DNA from: Avena insularis
Lineage: Eukaryota > Streptophyta > Magnoliopsida > Poales > Poaceae
Length of the DNA: 64,000 nucleotides
Assembly (NCBI GenBank): GCA_023614405.1
Contig: CM042694.1
Location: 95,277,285 to 95,341,284 of the forward strand
Direction of reading: 5' to 3'
How positions within the stretch are numbered: the stretch's first letter is position 1; every line of letters starts with the position of its first letter. This document shows, piece after piece, positions 34,834 through 46,045 of this stretch. Position numbers and translations under genes: made by a program. The notes under the pieces are model-generated. The model was not told where the DNA came from. It searched no databases and saw nothing but the letters and a program-made list of their open reading frames with translations.

Positions 34834-36019
34834 CAGGGCCGGTCCTGAGATTTCGGAAGCCTGGAGTGAAATTAAAATATAGGCCCTTACTATAAAAATT
34901 TTATATGCATGTATAAAATGATGAAAAATAGACTTCAAGTGTTCTCAGATACAATATCCATATAAAATTAACAATTTTTATATTTTATCCTAATTGTTTT
35001 TCGTAAATTCATAGAAGCAAAGTCCCTGATGATACAATCAATTAATCTTGCCCAATAACTTCTTCTCGATAAATAGAGTTTTCAAACCATTTAACTTCAT
35101 GACACATAATCGATCTTAAATAGTTCTTCAATAATTTCAACTTTAAAATGCTTCTTTCAATTGATGCAACAATCATAGATAAATAAGATCCAATAGAAAT
35201 ATAAATATTAGGATAGCAATCCACGTCTCTGACACAAACCGTTTTCTCATCAACACTAATAGATTTTATAGGAAATGAATTAAATATGTGCTTATGATCA
35301 CTTACATTGTTATCATCCGCATTGATGTCAATGTTGTCCTCTATGTTGATATCATCTTTCAGATCAACATTACTCAGTTTCCCACAGAACTAGCACCAAC
35401 TCATCTGGATTTCTCGAAGTGCTCGTGTTGCTCTTAAAAAATTTATGAAGAGATTCTCCGTGTGATTCTATCAATTTTTGTTCTTGCTTCCTCTTTTTCC
35501 TGTTCTTAGCATCGGATTTAGGCGCCATAACCAGTAAACTACACTGAAAGTATAGAACTAGAAGTCTAGAATTAGTGCATACATCTATCAAGTCCATATA
35601 TATTCGAAGAATTGGATAGTAGAGACAGATGTTTTGATACCTTTCGCGTAGACTGGGATCGGCCATCCTTGGGAAATGACCAAGACGATTAGAGGCGATG
35701 TGCGACGGGCGATCGAGTGCCTGTGTTCCACTGCATCCACTACGATTCCCCGTTTACGATCAAGACAACGAGTTAGGGGAATGACCAAACGAGAGTCGCT
35801 ATCCATGTCGCTAGATCAAATCACATCCTCTCGCCTTTATTTTTCTTTGACGTGAAAAGGCCCCAATCTGGCCCAACGGAGACATTAAACTGTTACTCTC
35901 TATAAAATTTTTTTTTGATCTACACAAGGCCATACATAAAGCAATACGTGGGAAGGGCCTCCAATTTTTTTGGGCCCAAGACGACCGCCCTCTAGACCCC
36001 CCCCCAAGGGCCGGCCCTG
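34834..36019 (-). mobile_element. hAT element (Tip100-like), deletion derivative
   Basis: 1186 bp with terminal inverted repeats CAGGGCCGGTCCTGAG / CAGGGCCGGCCCTTGG and an exact 8-bp TSD AGGAGAGA (34826-34833 and 36020-36027). Both are hallmarks of hAT transposons. On the minus strand an ORF starts MAPKSDAKNRKKRKQEQKL, like the N-terminus of plant Tip100/ZMYM-type hAT transposases. The TTF zinc finger, DUF4371 and catalytic core are missing, so it depends on a helper. Confidence 0.85.
35370..35528 (-). pseudogene. hAT transposase N-terminus
   Basis: 52 codons: a lysine/arginine-rich start (MAPKSDAKNRKKRKQE), then LHKFFKSN, as in plant ZMYM1-like hAT transposases whose first residues carry a nuclear localisation signal and the DKFF motif. 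The frame ends before any DNA-binding or catalytic domain. Confidence 0.6.
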
Positions 36020-36165
36020 AGGAGAGACCGAGAGAGAGAGAGGGATGTGCGTATGGGCACATGGCGCACGCGCCCCGGCTTTTGACGAGCTGCCCGTAAC
36101 CACTTGGACTGGGTGGTGGGACGCCGACCGTTGTCCTGGTGGGCTCGTGGTTCACTTAAAAGCTC

Positions 36166-36440
36166 TCGTGTGTTTGATTCTACTGCAGATTCTGTAAAAG
36201 TTGTCGGGAGCTATGAACTATGTGAACGCTGCTGTGAGCAGAGAACTTTAGAAAAGCAGGAATAATTTCGTCTGAGTAACGGCATCTTCACCGGGCTGAT
36301 CCAAACGGGTGACCGAAACGGTCCGTTTCTTTCTTGGGTCGAGCCGTGGTCACTTTTGGGTCGCGGTCCGGTCAACCGCGTTTAGCTGCGTGACCCATCT
36401 GTTCGCGCCAGGCCAGCGCTGTCCATCACATAGAATTTTC
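36166..36440. other. possible Harbinger-type remnant
   Basis: Holds GGCATCTTCACCGGGCTGATCCAAACGGG, reminiscent of PIF/Harbinger MITE ends (GAGCATCTCCAAC type), and TCCGTTTCTTTCTTGGGTCGAGCC inside. No matching second end or TSD was found. Confidence 0.25.
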
Positions 36441-39270
36441 ATGCACTTGCATGAATTCTTTCTGACATGGGTATGATTACTCAGGTACTTATGTTTAGTT
36501 ACCCTAGCTGTATAAAGGCTCATGGCTCATGAAGACTAAAGAAGAAGGCCCAGGAAGCATCCGACGGACGTGACAGTTTTGTTAGATAAGGAAATATGAA
36601 CCGACATTATATTAATGATGTAACCCTGAATATGTAACCTATCCGTATACGGCCTCGGGACCCATCCTATTATATATAGGCTGGGAGGATCCAATGGAGA
36701 AGTACTGAAAAACTCCCAAGCAACCTGTAACCTCATTGTCCATCGATAATCAGACGATTTCAACTCCCTTGTTTGTCTGACATCTGACGAAATCGCCGTC
36801 ACAGTATCATGCGATCCTAGGTCACCCAACCTTTGCGCGATTCATGGTAGTACCATATTATGCGTACCTGGTTATGAAAATGCCAGCCCCCAAAGAGATC
36901 ATAACAGTGAAGGGAAGCTTTGCGTGTTCCGACAATTGCAATCGGGAATTCAACAAAATCCCCTAATCCTTCGGGGTGACAACCAAGTTTGAGCAACTAA
37001 AAATATCGGCAAATGCCAAACCTCTGGTAGTAGCACTTGTCAATTCCGATCAGGCTTTTGACACCGCAAAAGATACAAAGGAAGTCCAAATTCACCCCAT
37101 CGACCCAAAGAAGACGACCTTTGTGGCTTTCAATCTTGGTCCCGCATAGGAAAACGCGCTCATCGAGTTCCTCCGTGAGCCTTGGGAGATTTTCGCATGG
37201 TTACCAGCCGACATGCCGGGAATTACCAGGGAACTCGATGAGCACGCATTAAACTTAGATCCAAAAGCAAAACCAGTAAAACAGACACTTCGCCGCTTCG
37301 CAGAACCAAAACGAAAGGCCATTGGAAAGGAGCTCCATCGCCTAACCGATGCCAAATTTATCAAGAAATTGAAGAAAGCAGAGTGGATCACAAACCCAGT
37401 ATATGTTCCAAAGAAAAATATAAAAGAACTACGTATATGTATTAACTTCACCGCGTTGAACAAGCACAATCCGAAGGATCATTTCCCACTGCCATGAATC
37501 GATCAAATAATCGATGCAACTGTGGGGTGCGAACGTCTTTCCTTCTTGGACACATATTTAGGATACCATCAAATTAGGATGAAGGAAGAATACTAGGATA
37601 AAACTACATTTATCACACCCTATGGTATATTCTACTACACAACAATGCCCTTTGGACCTAAAAATACGGGTGCAACATATCAGCGGATGATGCAAAACTG
37701 TTTGGGAAGCCAAATTAGAACAAACATACAAGTTTATATTGATGATGTCATAGTTACAACAAAATAAGGGTCAACCATCATCTATGACCTCCGAGAAACG
37801 TTTAAGAACCTCGACAAGTATTGCATCAAACTCAACCCGACGAAGTGTTCCTTTGAAGTATCCGCAGGGCAACTCCTCGGGTACCTCGTATCAGCAAGGC
37901 AAATAGAGGCCAATCCCGAAAAAATACAGGCAGTCCTAACGATGAAAAAACCAACAAATCTTCAGGGTATACAGTAGTTGGCTGGGCGAGTTGCAGCACT
38001 TAGTCGTTTTATCACCCATCTAAGAGAAAAAACACTACCATTCTACGCCCTTATGAGGAAATCAGATAAATTCGAATGGACGGAGGAGGCTCAGCGTGCT
38101 TTTAAAAACCTCAAGAGAACACTTTCGATATCTCCCATTGTCGTGTCTCCACGAGAAAAAGAGCCCCTACTTCTCGATATTGCTGCTACTAATCAGGTGG
38201 TCAACATAGTTTTGGTCGTAGAGCGATCCAAAGAAGGGAAAACCCACAGTGTTCAGAGACTAGTCTATTTCTAAGTGAAGTCCTTTCTTTATCAAAACAA
38301 AGATATCCGTACTATCAGAAACTACATATGGAGTATTCACGACGACACGGAAGTTGCGCCACTATTTTTCGGAGCATCCGATCATAGTGGTCAATGAAGC
38401 GCCTCTTTCCAACATTCTCAACAATCCAGAAGCTACTGGACGTGTCTCTCTATGGGGCATTGAGCTGTCCCCTCGAGATATCACGTACGAGAAACACAAA
38501 GCAATTAAAATCACAGGTTTTGCCTGACTTCATTACTGAATGGATAGAATTACAGTGCGCGGACCTACTGGATCTCTCTAGCGCATGGACAATGTATTTT
38601 GGCGGGTCAAAAAGAACGGAAGGAGCAGGAGCAGGAGTCATATTAGTGTCATCTCAAGACGATAAAATGCGATACGTACTTCGGATGAGTTCCGCAAATG
38701 CGTCCAATAACAAAGCTGAGTAGGAGGTCTTGTTGCATGGTATGTGTATGGCTAAAGCTTGCGGTGCAACTCGTCTAATAATATTTGGTGATTCCAACCT
38801 TGTGGCACAACAAGCAATGAACAAGTGCGACGCTGTCAGCGACGACATGATCGCCTAACGTGATATGTATAGCATTATAGAAGCACAATTTGATGGGTAT
38901 GAAGTTTCCAACATAGGAAGTGCAAGCAACGAAGAAGCCGACAATTTGGCAAACATCGGATCCTTATGCCTGTCAGCACCACCCGGGGTTTTCTGGAAGG
39001 AAATAACAGAGCGCTCCATTAAGGACAAAATGGTTTCTGAGGTCATAGCGCCCAAGGCACGGAAAAAGGTCAATCCGCAAAAAGACTCGAGGACTACGCC
39101 AGCACATGAAAACATAGAAGAAGTCCTTGAGAAGGAGTCAAAAGTTGACGAAGTCATGGTATTGGAGCCTACATGGATACAACCGTATATAGCATACATG
39201 ATAAGGGGAGAATTGTTCCATGTATATCCTATCTACAACTATGTATTCCATTTTATACTTGCTTTGTGAG
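36440..39270 (+). mobile_element. Gypsy remnant (partial LTR plus pol)
   Basis: From about 36440 there is LTR-like sequence with a TATA box (TATTATATATAGG near 36668), running into a pol coding region without any gag. No second LTR is found before 39770. The element is therefore a truncated plus-strand Gypsy copy with an internal deletion of gag. Confidence 0.6.
36868..39270 (+). pseudogene. Gypsy pol: protease end, RT, RNase H
   Basis: Begins MKMPAPKEIITVKGSFACS. RT (37240-37960) has NPVYVPKKNIKELRICINF, LSFLDTYLGYHQIRMKEEY, TTMPFGPKNTGATYQRMM and catalytic VYIDDVIVTTK (about 37734). The RNase H-like part has WTEEAQRAFKNLKRTL and SRTR-type linker residues (38070-38270), then diverged remains up to 39270. 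Many TAG and TGA codons (37147, 37495, 37594, 37765, 37975, 38272) and several frameshifts. It would copy element RNA into DNA; this copy is dead. No integrase is recognised. Confidence 0.8.
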
Positions 39271-39769
39271 CATGTTTGATTTTATCTTTTGTCCATGCTC
39301 AAGCTGATGTTGAACATATACGGGTTATTTTGATACTACAAAGTTGTTGTTCTTATTCTGTTTGTTGCTTGCTGTCTGTGCCTTGCTATTAGTTGTTGTT
39401 TCTTATGGCATGTGCTGCCGCTGCTTCTTGCACGGTAGGTTAACCGAATGGCAATTAGAAGCAGGAATAAACAGGGAACATGGGAAGAGGGATTAGTGGA
39501 AATTGGGATGACAAATTATAGTTCACCCAATACCTGCAGGGGTCATATCTACTAGGGGATCTAATCCCCTGTAACAGAACAAGGCCTAAATGTATGTGTG
39601 GACATATTTCCACTACTATTTAGTAGTAGGGTAACAATATAATAGAGTAGTGCTGACCTTGGATGTAGTTTAGTCGGTTAGTGTCTGAGAAAACAAAAGA
39701 TGGACAAATAACCGAGTACCAAGCAACTAAAAAATAAAACCCGCATAAGAAACGAGACTACTAACTGAC
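39271..39769. other. 500 bp without recognised features
   Basis: Lies between the Gypsy remnant and copy B of the duplication. It contains T/G-rich stretches and no meaningful ORF. Confidence 0.4.
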
Positions 39770-41373
39770 AATTTCGATGTATTCGGGGTGGTTCCATTTT
39801 AGTGCATTTTTATTTTTAAAATGCTCGCACGCCTACTAAAGGAGATCAGTCGAACATGTCTAATCAACAAGTAAACATAAAATCAATCTATTGGAACTGA
39901 GATTCGATGAGGCTATCCTGATTGGACGATAGCAAGAAGTTCCATACAACGAGATACTACCAAATCCCATAATATAAGACTTTTTTGCGGTTCAAAAGGC
40001 TTGAATTTAGAAACAGAGGTAGTAGTATCCTTTGATGGAACAAGTAGTGCTCTGCTTTTGCTTTAAGAAAGGGGTGGGAGGGAGCTAATTAGTAAACCAA
40101 TAAATATAAATAATTTATTCTAGAATATTCACGTAAATATCTATTTTCTAACATTCTTCTCAAATACTAATGTACTTTTTCAATGTGTGTTGGATATACT
40201 ATATAAACTAACTCTCAAATAATATAGTGTCCCCAAAGTTGTACATCATTTAAAATTTCTTTGCAACATTGTGTGATTGTAAAAAACAATAAGATGCCTA
40301 CAAGTTATTATAACATTTCCAAGCTGACTCATTTTCTATCTTGAGTTGAAGAACATAACTGAGAAATGAATTAGAAAATATCTTAGTATTTGATTCTTCT
40401 AACTAAGTTAGAACACAATTTTTTATAAACACTTAGTCTTTAATCAAATTATTATGGTCAAGGAGGACTGGATGGATCTCACAAAATCCGTTCTTATAGT
40501 TATATGGCAACATTAAATGATTATTGCACAACTATGACATATGCTTAGTTTACAACAAGATATAATAAATATATTTAATATGTTGTTATTAATCAATTAA
40601 TATATAATCTTATTTTATGCTCATATAAAGATAAAAAAGTTATTAATTTTAATATGCAAGAGCTGTAATATCTTAGCAAAGTCTTACTCACGTTGAAATT
40701 TAAAGTCAAACATACTCAGACCAAAACAACAAAGGAAGACAAGTTTTGAAATATAACTGGATTAGCAACTCAAAAGAAAGTACAAATAAGTAGGAGTTGA
40801 GATGGATGGCCTAGAGTGAGCTCTGGTAGCGAAATTGCAGGTTGAGTCTTCATAATCGATTACAATTTTTATTTTATCAGTGCACACTAAACCTTTCAAT
40901 ACCATAGTGATATAGTTGCAAATGTGCTAATGCGTATTGTCACGGGAACACATTGTCGATGAAGTATCATGGCTGTTCTAGATCATTGCCGTAGAGGACC
41001 GGGGGCATGTGTTCCCACCATAGCAAAGTGCGCTAATTCCCTCTAGTCCCAAAGTTGCTATCGCATCCTATATGTCCCCTCCACATTTTCTCCAAAAAAA
41101 TATTACACATTTATCCTGCATGCCATGGTAGTCCTAAAAAAAATTCGATACGGGAGTTGCTGGAAAATTGTTTGTCCCTTAGGCACTGGGCCTTTGGCTA
41201 CAGGCCTTGGGCGTACAAAGTTGGGCTAGATTTGATGACAACACAGCTACAGCTTATCTAAAGGTCACCGAAATTCCGTTGTGAAAAAACCGTTCATTTT
41301 TCCTAGAAGTTGAGAAATTTGTGCCGTGTTCCATCCCTGAGCAACGCATACTTTTCTTGTACTATATTTTTTT

Positions 41374-41639
41374 TTTTTGAAATGAGGAGCTGAGTCCCGG
41401 CCTCTGCATCGAATGATGCACACAGCCGATATTTATTATTAGAACCACAATGTTTGGTAAAAGTCATTACAAAGATCATACAAATCGGAACCACCAAAAC
41501 AAAACACCGAGCAAAAACGATAACCATATCGTCAGCTCCCAACGAGATCTATCAAACACCTATCTACCTGTTTCGACCCTGCCCAATAGTCACTCACACT
41601 ATTGCCACTCGCCAAGAGAAGCTGGAGCGTCTTGGCTAT
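41374..41639 (-). mobile_element. LINE/SINE-type tail with poly(T), in copy B only
   Basis: Begins with a run of 12 T, then GAAATGAGGAGCTGAGTCCC and GGCCTCTGCATCGAATGATG, a poly(A)-tailed element read backwards that I recall as common in grass genomes. CTATAT flanks both sides as a probable short TSD. Copy A has no insertion at this place. Confidence 0.5.
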
Positions 41640-41667
41640 ATGCTTGTGGAAACGAAGCAAATATATA

Positions 41668-41791
41668 CTCCCTCCGTCCCAAAATAAGTGACTTGAGTTT
41701 GTCTAGATTCACATGTACCTACATACTAAAACGTGTCTAGATACATCCGAATCTAGACAAACCCACGTCACTTATTTTGAGACGGAGGGAG
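41668..41791. mobile_element. Stowaway MITE
   Basis: 124 bp with perfect-looking ends CTCCCTCCGTCCCAAAATAA and its inverse TTATTTTGAGACGGAGGGAG, flanked by TA on both sides. The whole forms a hairpin. Stowaway elements are mobilised by Tc1/mariner transposases. Absent from copy A, so it inserted after the duplication. Confidence 0.92.
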
Positions 41792-43985
41792 TACTATGTT
41801 GCTGTCAGCTTGGCCAACTATCTTATCTGTCCACCCATGGCCCCTCTGAACACGATGGTCCCTCCTGTTTTCTTGCTGGGCCTATATGTGTGTAAAATAA
41901 AAATAAAAATAAAAGCACATGTGCCAAAACCTTGTCGCTGTATACGTACACACGGTTTATGCATCCTTTGGGTGCCGCCTTCAATACACCACCTGCTATT
42001 CAGCAGCAGGATTAGAGAGTCTTGCTGACCACACCATGGGTCTCCTTCTCCCTCTCTCGGGAGCGGCAGCGAGGCTGGCAACCTGGAACGCATGAATGCG
42101 CTGCGCTCGGCTGCCTGCCTGCCTGCCCCGGTGGCCCGGTGCCCGAGGCGGCCAATCCCTGCCTGCTAGCCTCTGCCTCGTCAACTTGCCACGAGTGAGG
42201 TGAACCAATGCCTGCATCTGCACCCCACAACGCCCGATCTTGTGTCTGCATCTGCAATTTCTGCTCTGTATACTGCCTGTTACTCCTAGTATATCGCGAG
42301 GAGTAGTAAAATCTCACACGGTTTCGTCATCTATTTCTTTCCCTGGTTTGGTAGGTGATGGTAGAGTAGTAGGAGTACTCTCCTTCCTGTGTTTGTTGGC
42401 TTCGTTGATGAATGCAGGGAAGGCGTCTGTACACCAGGCAGGCAGGCAGGCAGGCACAAGTCGATCACTTGGTTTTGGTTCCACGCATCAAATGCAGATC
42501 GAGTGCAGGTGCAGAAGGACTCCGTAGTACGTCGCATTCACCGTGACTCTATCGGCACACCAAAGTCAAACAAGCACGACGCCGAAGCAAAACTCTAAAA
42601 CAACAAGTCACGTCGTCGGTCGCTCCATTCATGCATGCATCAAATAATACAGAGCGCCAACTTGATGACTAAGTCGTCGCAATTATCGTGACCTGATGGC
42701 CACCAGAGTCAAACAAGCACGACGTGCGTACGGGGCATATCGTATCGTATCGTACGTGTGTGGTGTACCGGCATCTATCGCCGAGTTCAAACACAGGTGC
42801 GTAATTCTCGTGAAAACTAAGCAAGCTAGTAGAGTACACTGAATCCGGAGTGGCCCAAGACCACCTAGCCGCCTGTCTCGTCTCTTCTTCTCGATCTTTA
42901 ACCATTTTGAGCTTTGCTATTGTTATTGGCTCTAGCGATCGATCGACCGTATGGTTGGTCCATGTCTAGTAGCTAGTCTGTCCCGCTGCTAGTTAGCGCA
43001 GGAGTAATAATTTTGAGATTAGTAGTAGATGAAACATCCAATGATTTTGATGGTCGATCGACAGCAACATAATAGTCGCCTCTCCCTTTACAGCAACGTG
43101 CATACTCGATGCATGGTCGGCATTCCACAAGGTGGCTTAACAGCTCTTGTAGCAGAGGCTATAGCTAAGCAAAGCCGCAGATCGGCATATCAACAGACGG
43201 GCGAACAAACAAAGAGACGGCAGACGCAACCAATGCCACTGGCTAACTTGATAATAAGATCATGCATGCTGTCCATGGCAAAAGCTGGTGTCGCCACCCC
43301 TAGATGGATCGGTTGATCGGCGCGTCCATGGATCGCATCAATGCGCGTGTGTGTTGGAATTATTCCTAGCTAGCGGCTACCAGCAGCACAGCACATGTTG
43401 GAAGGAGCGAGGCCGGGCGCAAGTACGAGTGAAGTGCATCATGCAGCCACGGACCGAAAAGAAAAAAAGGCAGCGGCTTATTAGGCAGGGCAACCGCCGG
43501 TTGGCCGGCTCGACAGCTCCGCGAAACTGCCACCCCCGCCCCTTTTCCGGCTCTCGTCTCTACGCTGGTCGAGCTTTCGTCCCAACAGCCGGCATTGATC
43601 AGATCACGGCAGGAAGGTGAGGACGCACGGACGGACGGTTCAGGGAATCGCTCGGAATGGGCATCGCGTCGTCGGGGTGATCTCCGCGCGAAGCAAAGCA
43701 GCACAGAGTTTTGGTGCGGAAATCCGGTGGCGCCACGGCGTCTCGGTGGGTACGTACCGCGGTCGCACGGGGCGGCTGGACCCATCGGCCGGCCGGCCAC
43801 TTGCGGCGGCGGCAGGGGCCATCAATCCCACCTGCAAGGGCCCCGTGCATGCAGCCGCAGCCGCAGCCCACCGTAAATGCGCGCGCCGGACCTATCCATC
43901 CGTGGACGCGCATACACCGTGATCCTCTCCGCCCGTGCACCGGCCGATCGGGAAAATCTTCCCCCAAACCGAAACCGTACGCCGT

Positions 43986-44527
43986 AAAGTTCCTGCGGAA
44001 TTACCCCCTCCGGCCTCCGCGTTCCCAAACAGAGCTTCGCACCAGCTCGCAGCGTTCCAGTTCAGCGCCCCTCCAACCTGTCCGTACTCCAAGGAGAAAG
44101 AGAACCCCCTCACGAGCCGCCCGCGGCATTGGCTGGCTGGCGCCTCGCACCTACCTCGCCTTCAATTCGGACGACCGCAAGCAAGCCATTCCGCGGCGGC
44201 CATTCCGATTTCAAATCTTCGTGCTACAGCGCAAGCTGCTGCTATCGTCGGCCTATCGGGCGGCCGTGCTGCTGGGCGCAGTTATGGGGACGCAGGGCCA
44301 ACATGCTCCGGCTGACTAGCATCGCTGACGAGTTGCAGGGAATTGAATTGAACGTGTTTAGCCTAAAGGGCGCATTCAACGCCAATCGGCGGTACTGCTA
44401 CTGTTTGGCAAAGACAATGGGGCTGTGCACATGCCATGGCCTGCCAAAAACATCTCACTTGTCTTCATCAAGCCTGAAAACAACGAGCCATGCTATCAGA
44501 CCAAACAAATTTACTACTAGCTCCAGC
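43986..44527. other. GC-rich stretch, unknown
   Basis: Follows copy B. It is GC-rich (to about 44330) with long open frames in several phases but no recognisable domain, then AT-rich. It might be the promoter or first exon of a gene cut by repeats. Not supported enough to call a gene. Confidence 0.3.
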
Positions 44528-45140
44528 AAATTTTAGGCTATTTTTTAAAAAATAATACACTTTTTTAATCATTTTAAAAAGTATTGCATGAATTTGACAA
44601 ATTCAATTTCTAACACATTGTCGGCTTGGGCCTAGCCGAATGAACCATTCGGCGAGGGCCGGACCGATTCGGTCCCACTCGGCGAGAAGCTGACCGATTG
44701 CATGTGCCCCCCTCCTCCCCCCTCCCTCACTGTTTGAGTGCCCATTCGGTCCTGGCCTGGCCGAATGAAGGCAGAGAGGTCGCGACCGCACACCGGCCGC
44801 CCGCTTCTCTCCCTTCTTCCTTCCGTGCCAGTTTCGTCTTCTCTCTCCTAACCACCATTCGGCATGGGCCTATCCGATTGCTTTTTCAATCGACCTGAAC
44901 CTGACCAATTGCTTTTTCAATCGGCCTAGGCCTGACTGATTGAAGCAATTGGCTTGGCCATGACCGAATGCATGCTGGTGGCCGGCCAGCTGCCCACTCG
45001 GCGCGGTCCAGGCCGAGTGAAACTTATTCGGCTTGGCCCAGGCCGACAATATGCTACTAAACGAATTTGTTAAATTCGTGCAATACTTCTCGAAATGATT
45101 AAAAAAAGTGTATTATTAAAAAAAATCGCAAATTTTAGTG
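44528..45140. mobile_element. fold-back element with ~125-bp inverted repeats
   Basis: The left arm (TTTAATCATTTTAAAAAGTATTGCATGAATTTGACAAATTC region, 44565-44610) is the inverse of the right arm (45065-45110), and both run outward through AATAATACACTTTTTT. Between them, 450 bp are packed with short palindromes around CATTCGGC..GGCC..GCCGAATG. No transposase. The class (Mutator-like, fold-back, other) is not clear. Borders are good to about 10 bp. Confidence 0.6.
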
Positions 45141-45214
45141 CCTCTAATACGAAATCTGTTTGTGTAGTGTCTGATGGGATTGAGAGACAAAAAAAAGGTC
45201 ACTACCAATACCAA

Positions 45215-46045
45215 TACATTTTCATTATTGTAATGGACGTGCGAAAATATATGTACATATTTCACTCAAACAATATTTATACAATTTAACATTTTTTCTC
45301 AAGTTCTATGAATTATATTGTGGTTGAAATTTATGCATGGTCAAAATTATGTTTTAGAGACCATGTTAATGTCCAAAACATCAAATAAAAATTTAGATCA
45401 AGGAAAGTATCTGGCGTACATGTGGAATAATGGAATGAAAAAAGGACGTAGCTAATTCCAGAACATTCGTGAGTCATAACACAAATCTATTGTTGTGTTT
45501 CTCTCAACGAGCTAATTAACGTCTTCAAGTACAATGGATATGCATGTTGTGTGAACCATATAAACTGTGTGCCTGAAAATACTAAACCACAACTTTCTTA
45601 ATTTTCTAGTCATTCTTGTTGAATAATGTGAAACTATAATGTTCTTTAAATATCATATAAACAATATTGCATTCCCGGATTTGATAACAATTTCAAATTA
45701 ACGCAAGTTCAAACTTTGGGCTCTTAGAGTTGATGACCATGCTCATAATACATAAGATCATCTTTCAATATTTGAATTTTGTAACAACATCAAAAGTCAA
45801 TGCTTCAAATATCATCTAGTTTTTCATCTAATTCATGTACATTGAAATTTTGATGGTTCTCTTGAAATTCATACCTTTACAAGTAACCTGATTTATTTGT
45901 GGACCAAATGTGAAATTCAGACATAATTACAAAGAGTAAATAATATGATTTGTTTGGGATTAAATATCTAGTTAATATATAATTTTATAAGATGATTGGA
46001 CGATGAACTTACATGCCAAGCATTGTGCTTACGCTAAGTATATGA
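45215..46045. repeat. 830-bp direct repeat, left copy
   Basis: Aligns in the same orientation with 47577-48412: AATATTTATACAATTTAACA, GAATTATATTGTGGTTGA, GTAGCTAATTCCAGAACATTC, CCATATAAACT, CACAACTTTCTTAA, GATTTGTTTGGGATTAAATAT. AT-rich, non-coding. The spacing of about 2.36 kb would suit LTRs of a small element or a local duplication. No TG/CA ends, primer site or TSD could be confirmed. Confidence 0.7.

Larger units (their letters stand above)
34650..36165. repeat. duplicated segment, copy 2, split by a hAT element
   Basis: 34650-34833 and 36020-36165 together match 27815-28145. The split falls exactly at the hAT target site: AGGAGAGA is present once in copy 1 and twice here. Confidence 0.7.
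39770..43985. repeat. 4-kb duplicated segment, copy B
   Basis: Direct copy of 30600-34645. Relative to copy A it has gained a LINE tail (41374-41639) and a Stowaway MITE (41668-41791), neither of which is in copy A. It also lacks the long AT microsatellite. To the right, it continues beyond the point (34645) where copy A changes into the other duplicated segment. Confidence 0.75.

Noticed and set aside
43288..44536. ORFs up to 202 codons on both strands
   Set aside because: Same GC-rich composition effect. The frames are proline/arginine/alanine-rich low-complexity translations without family motifs.
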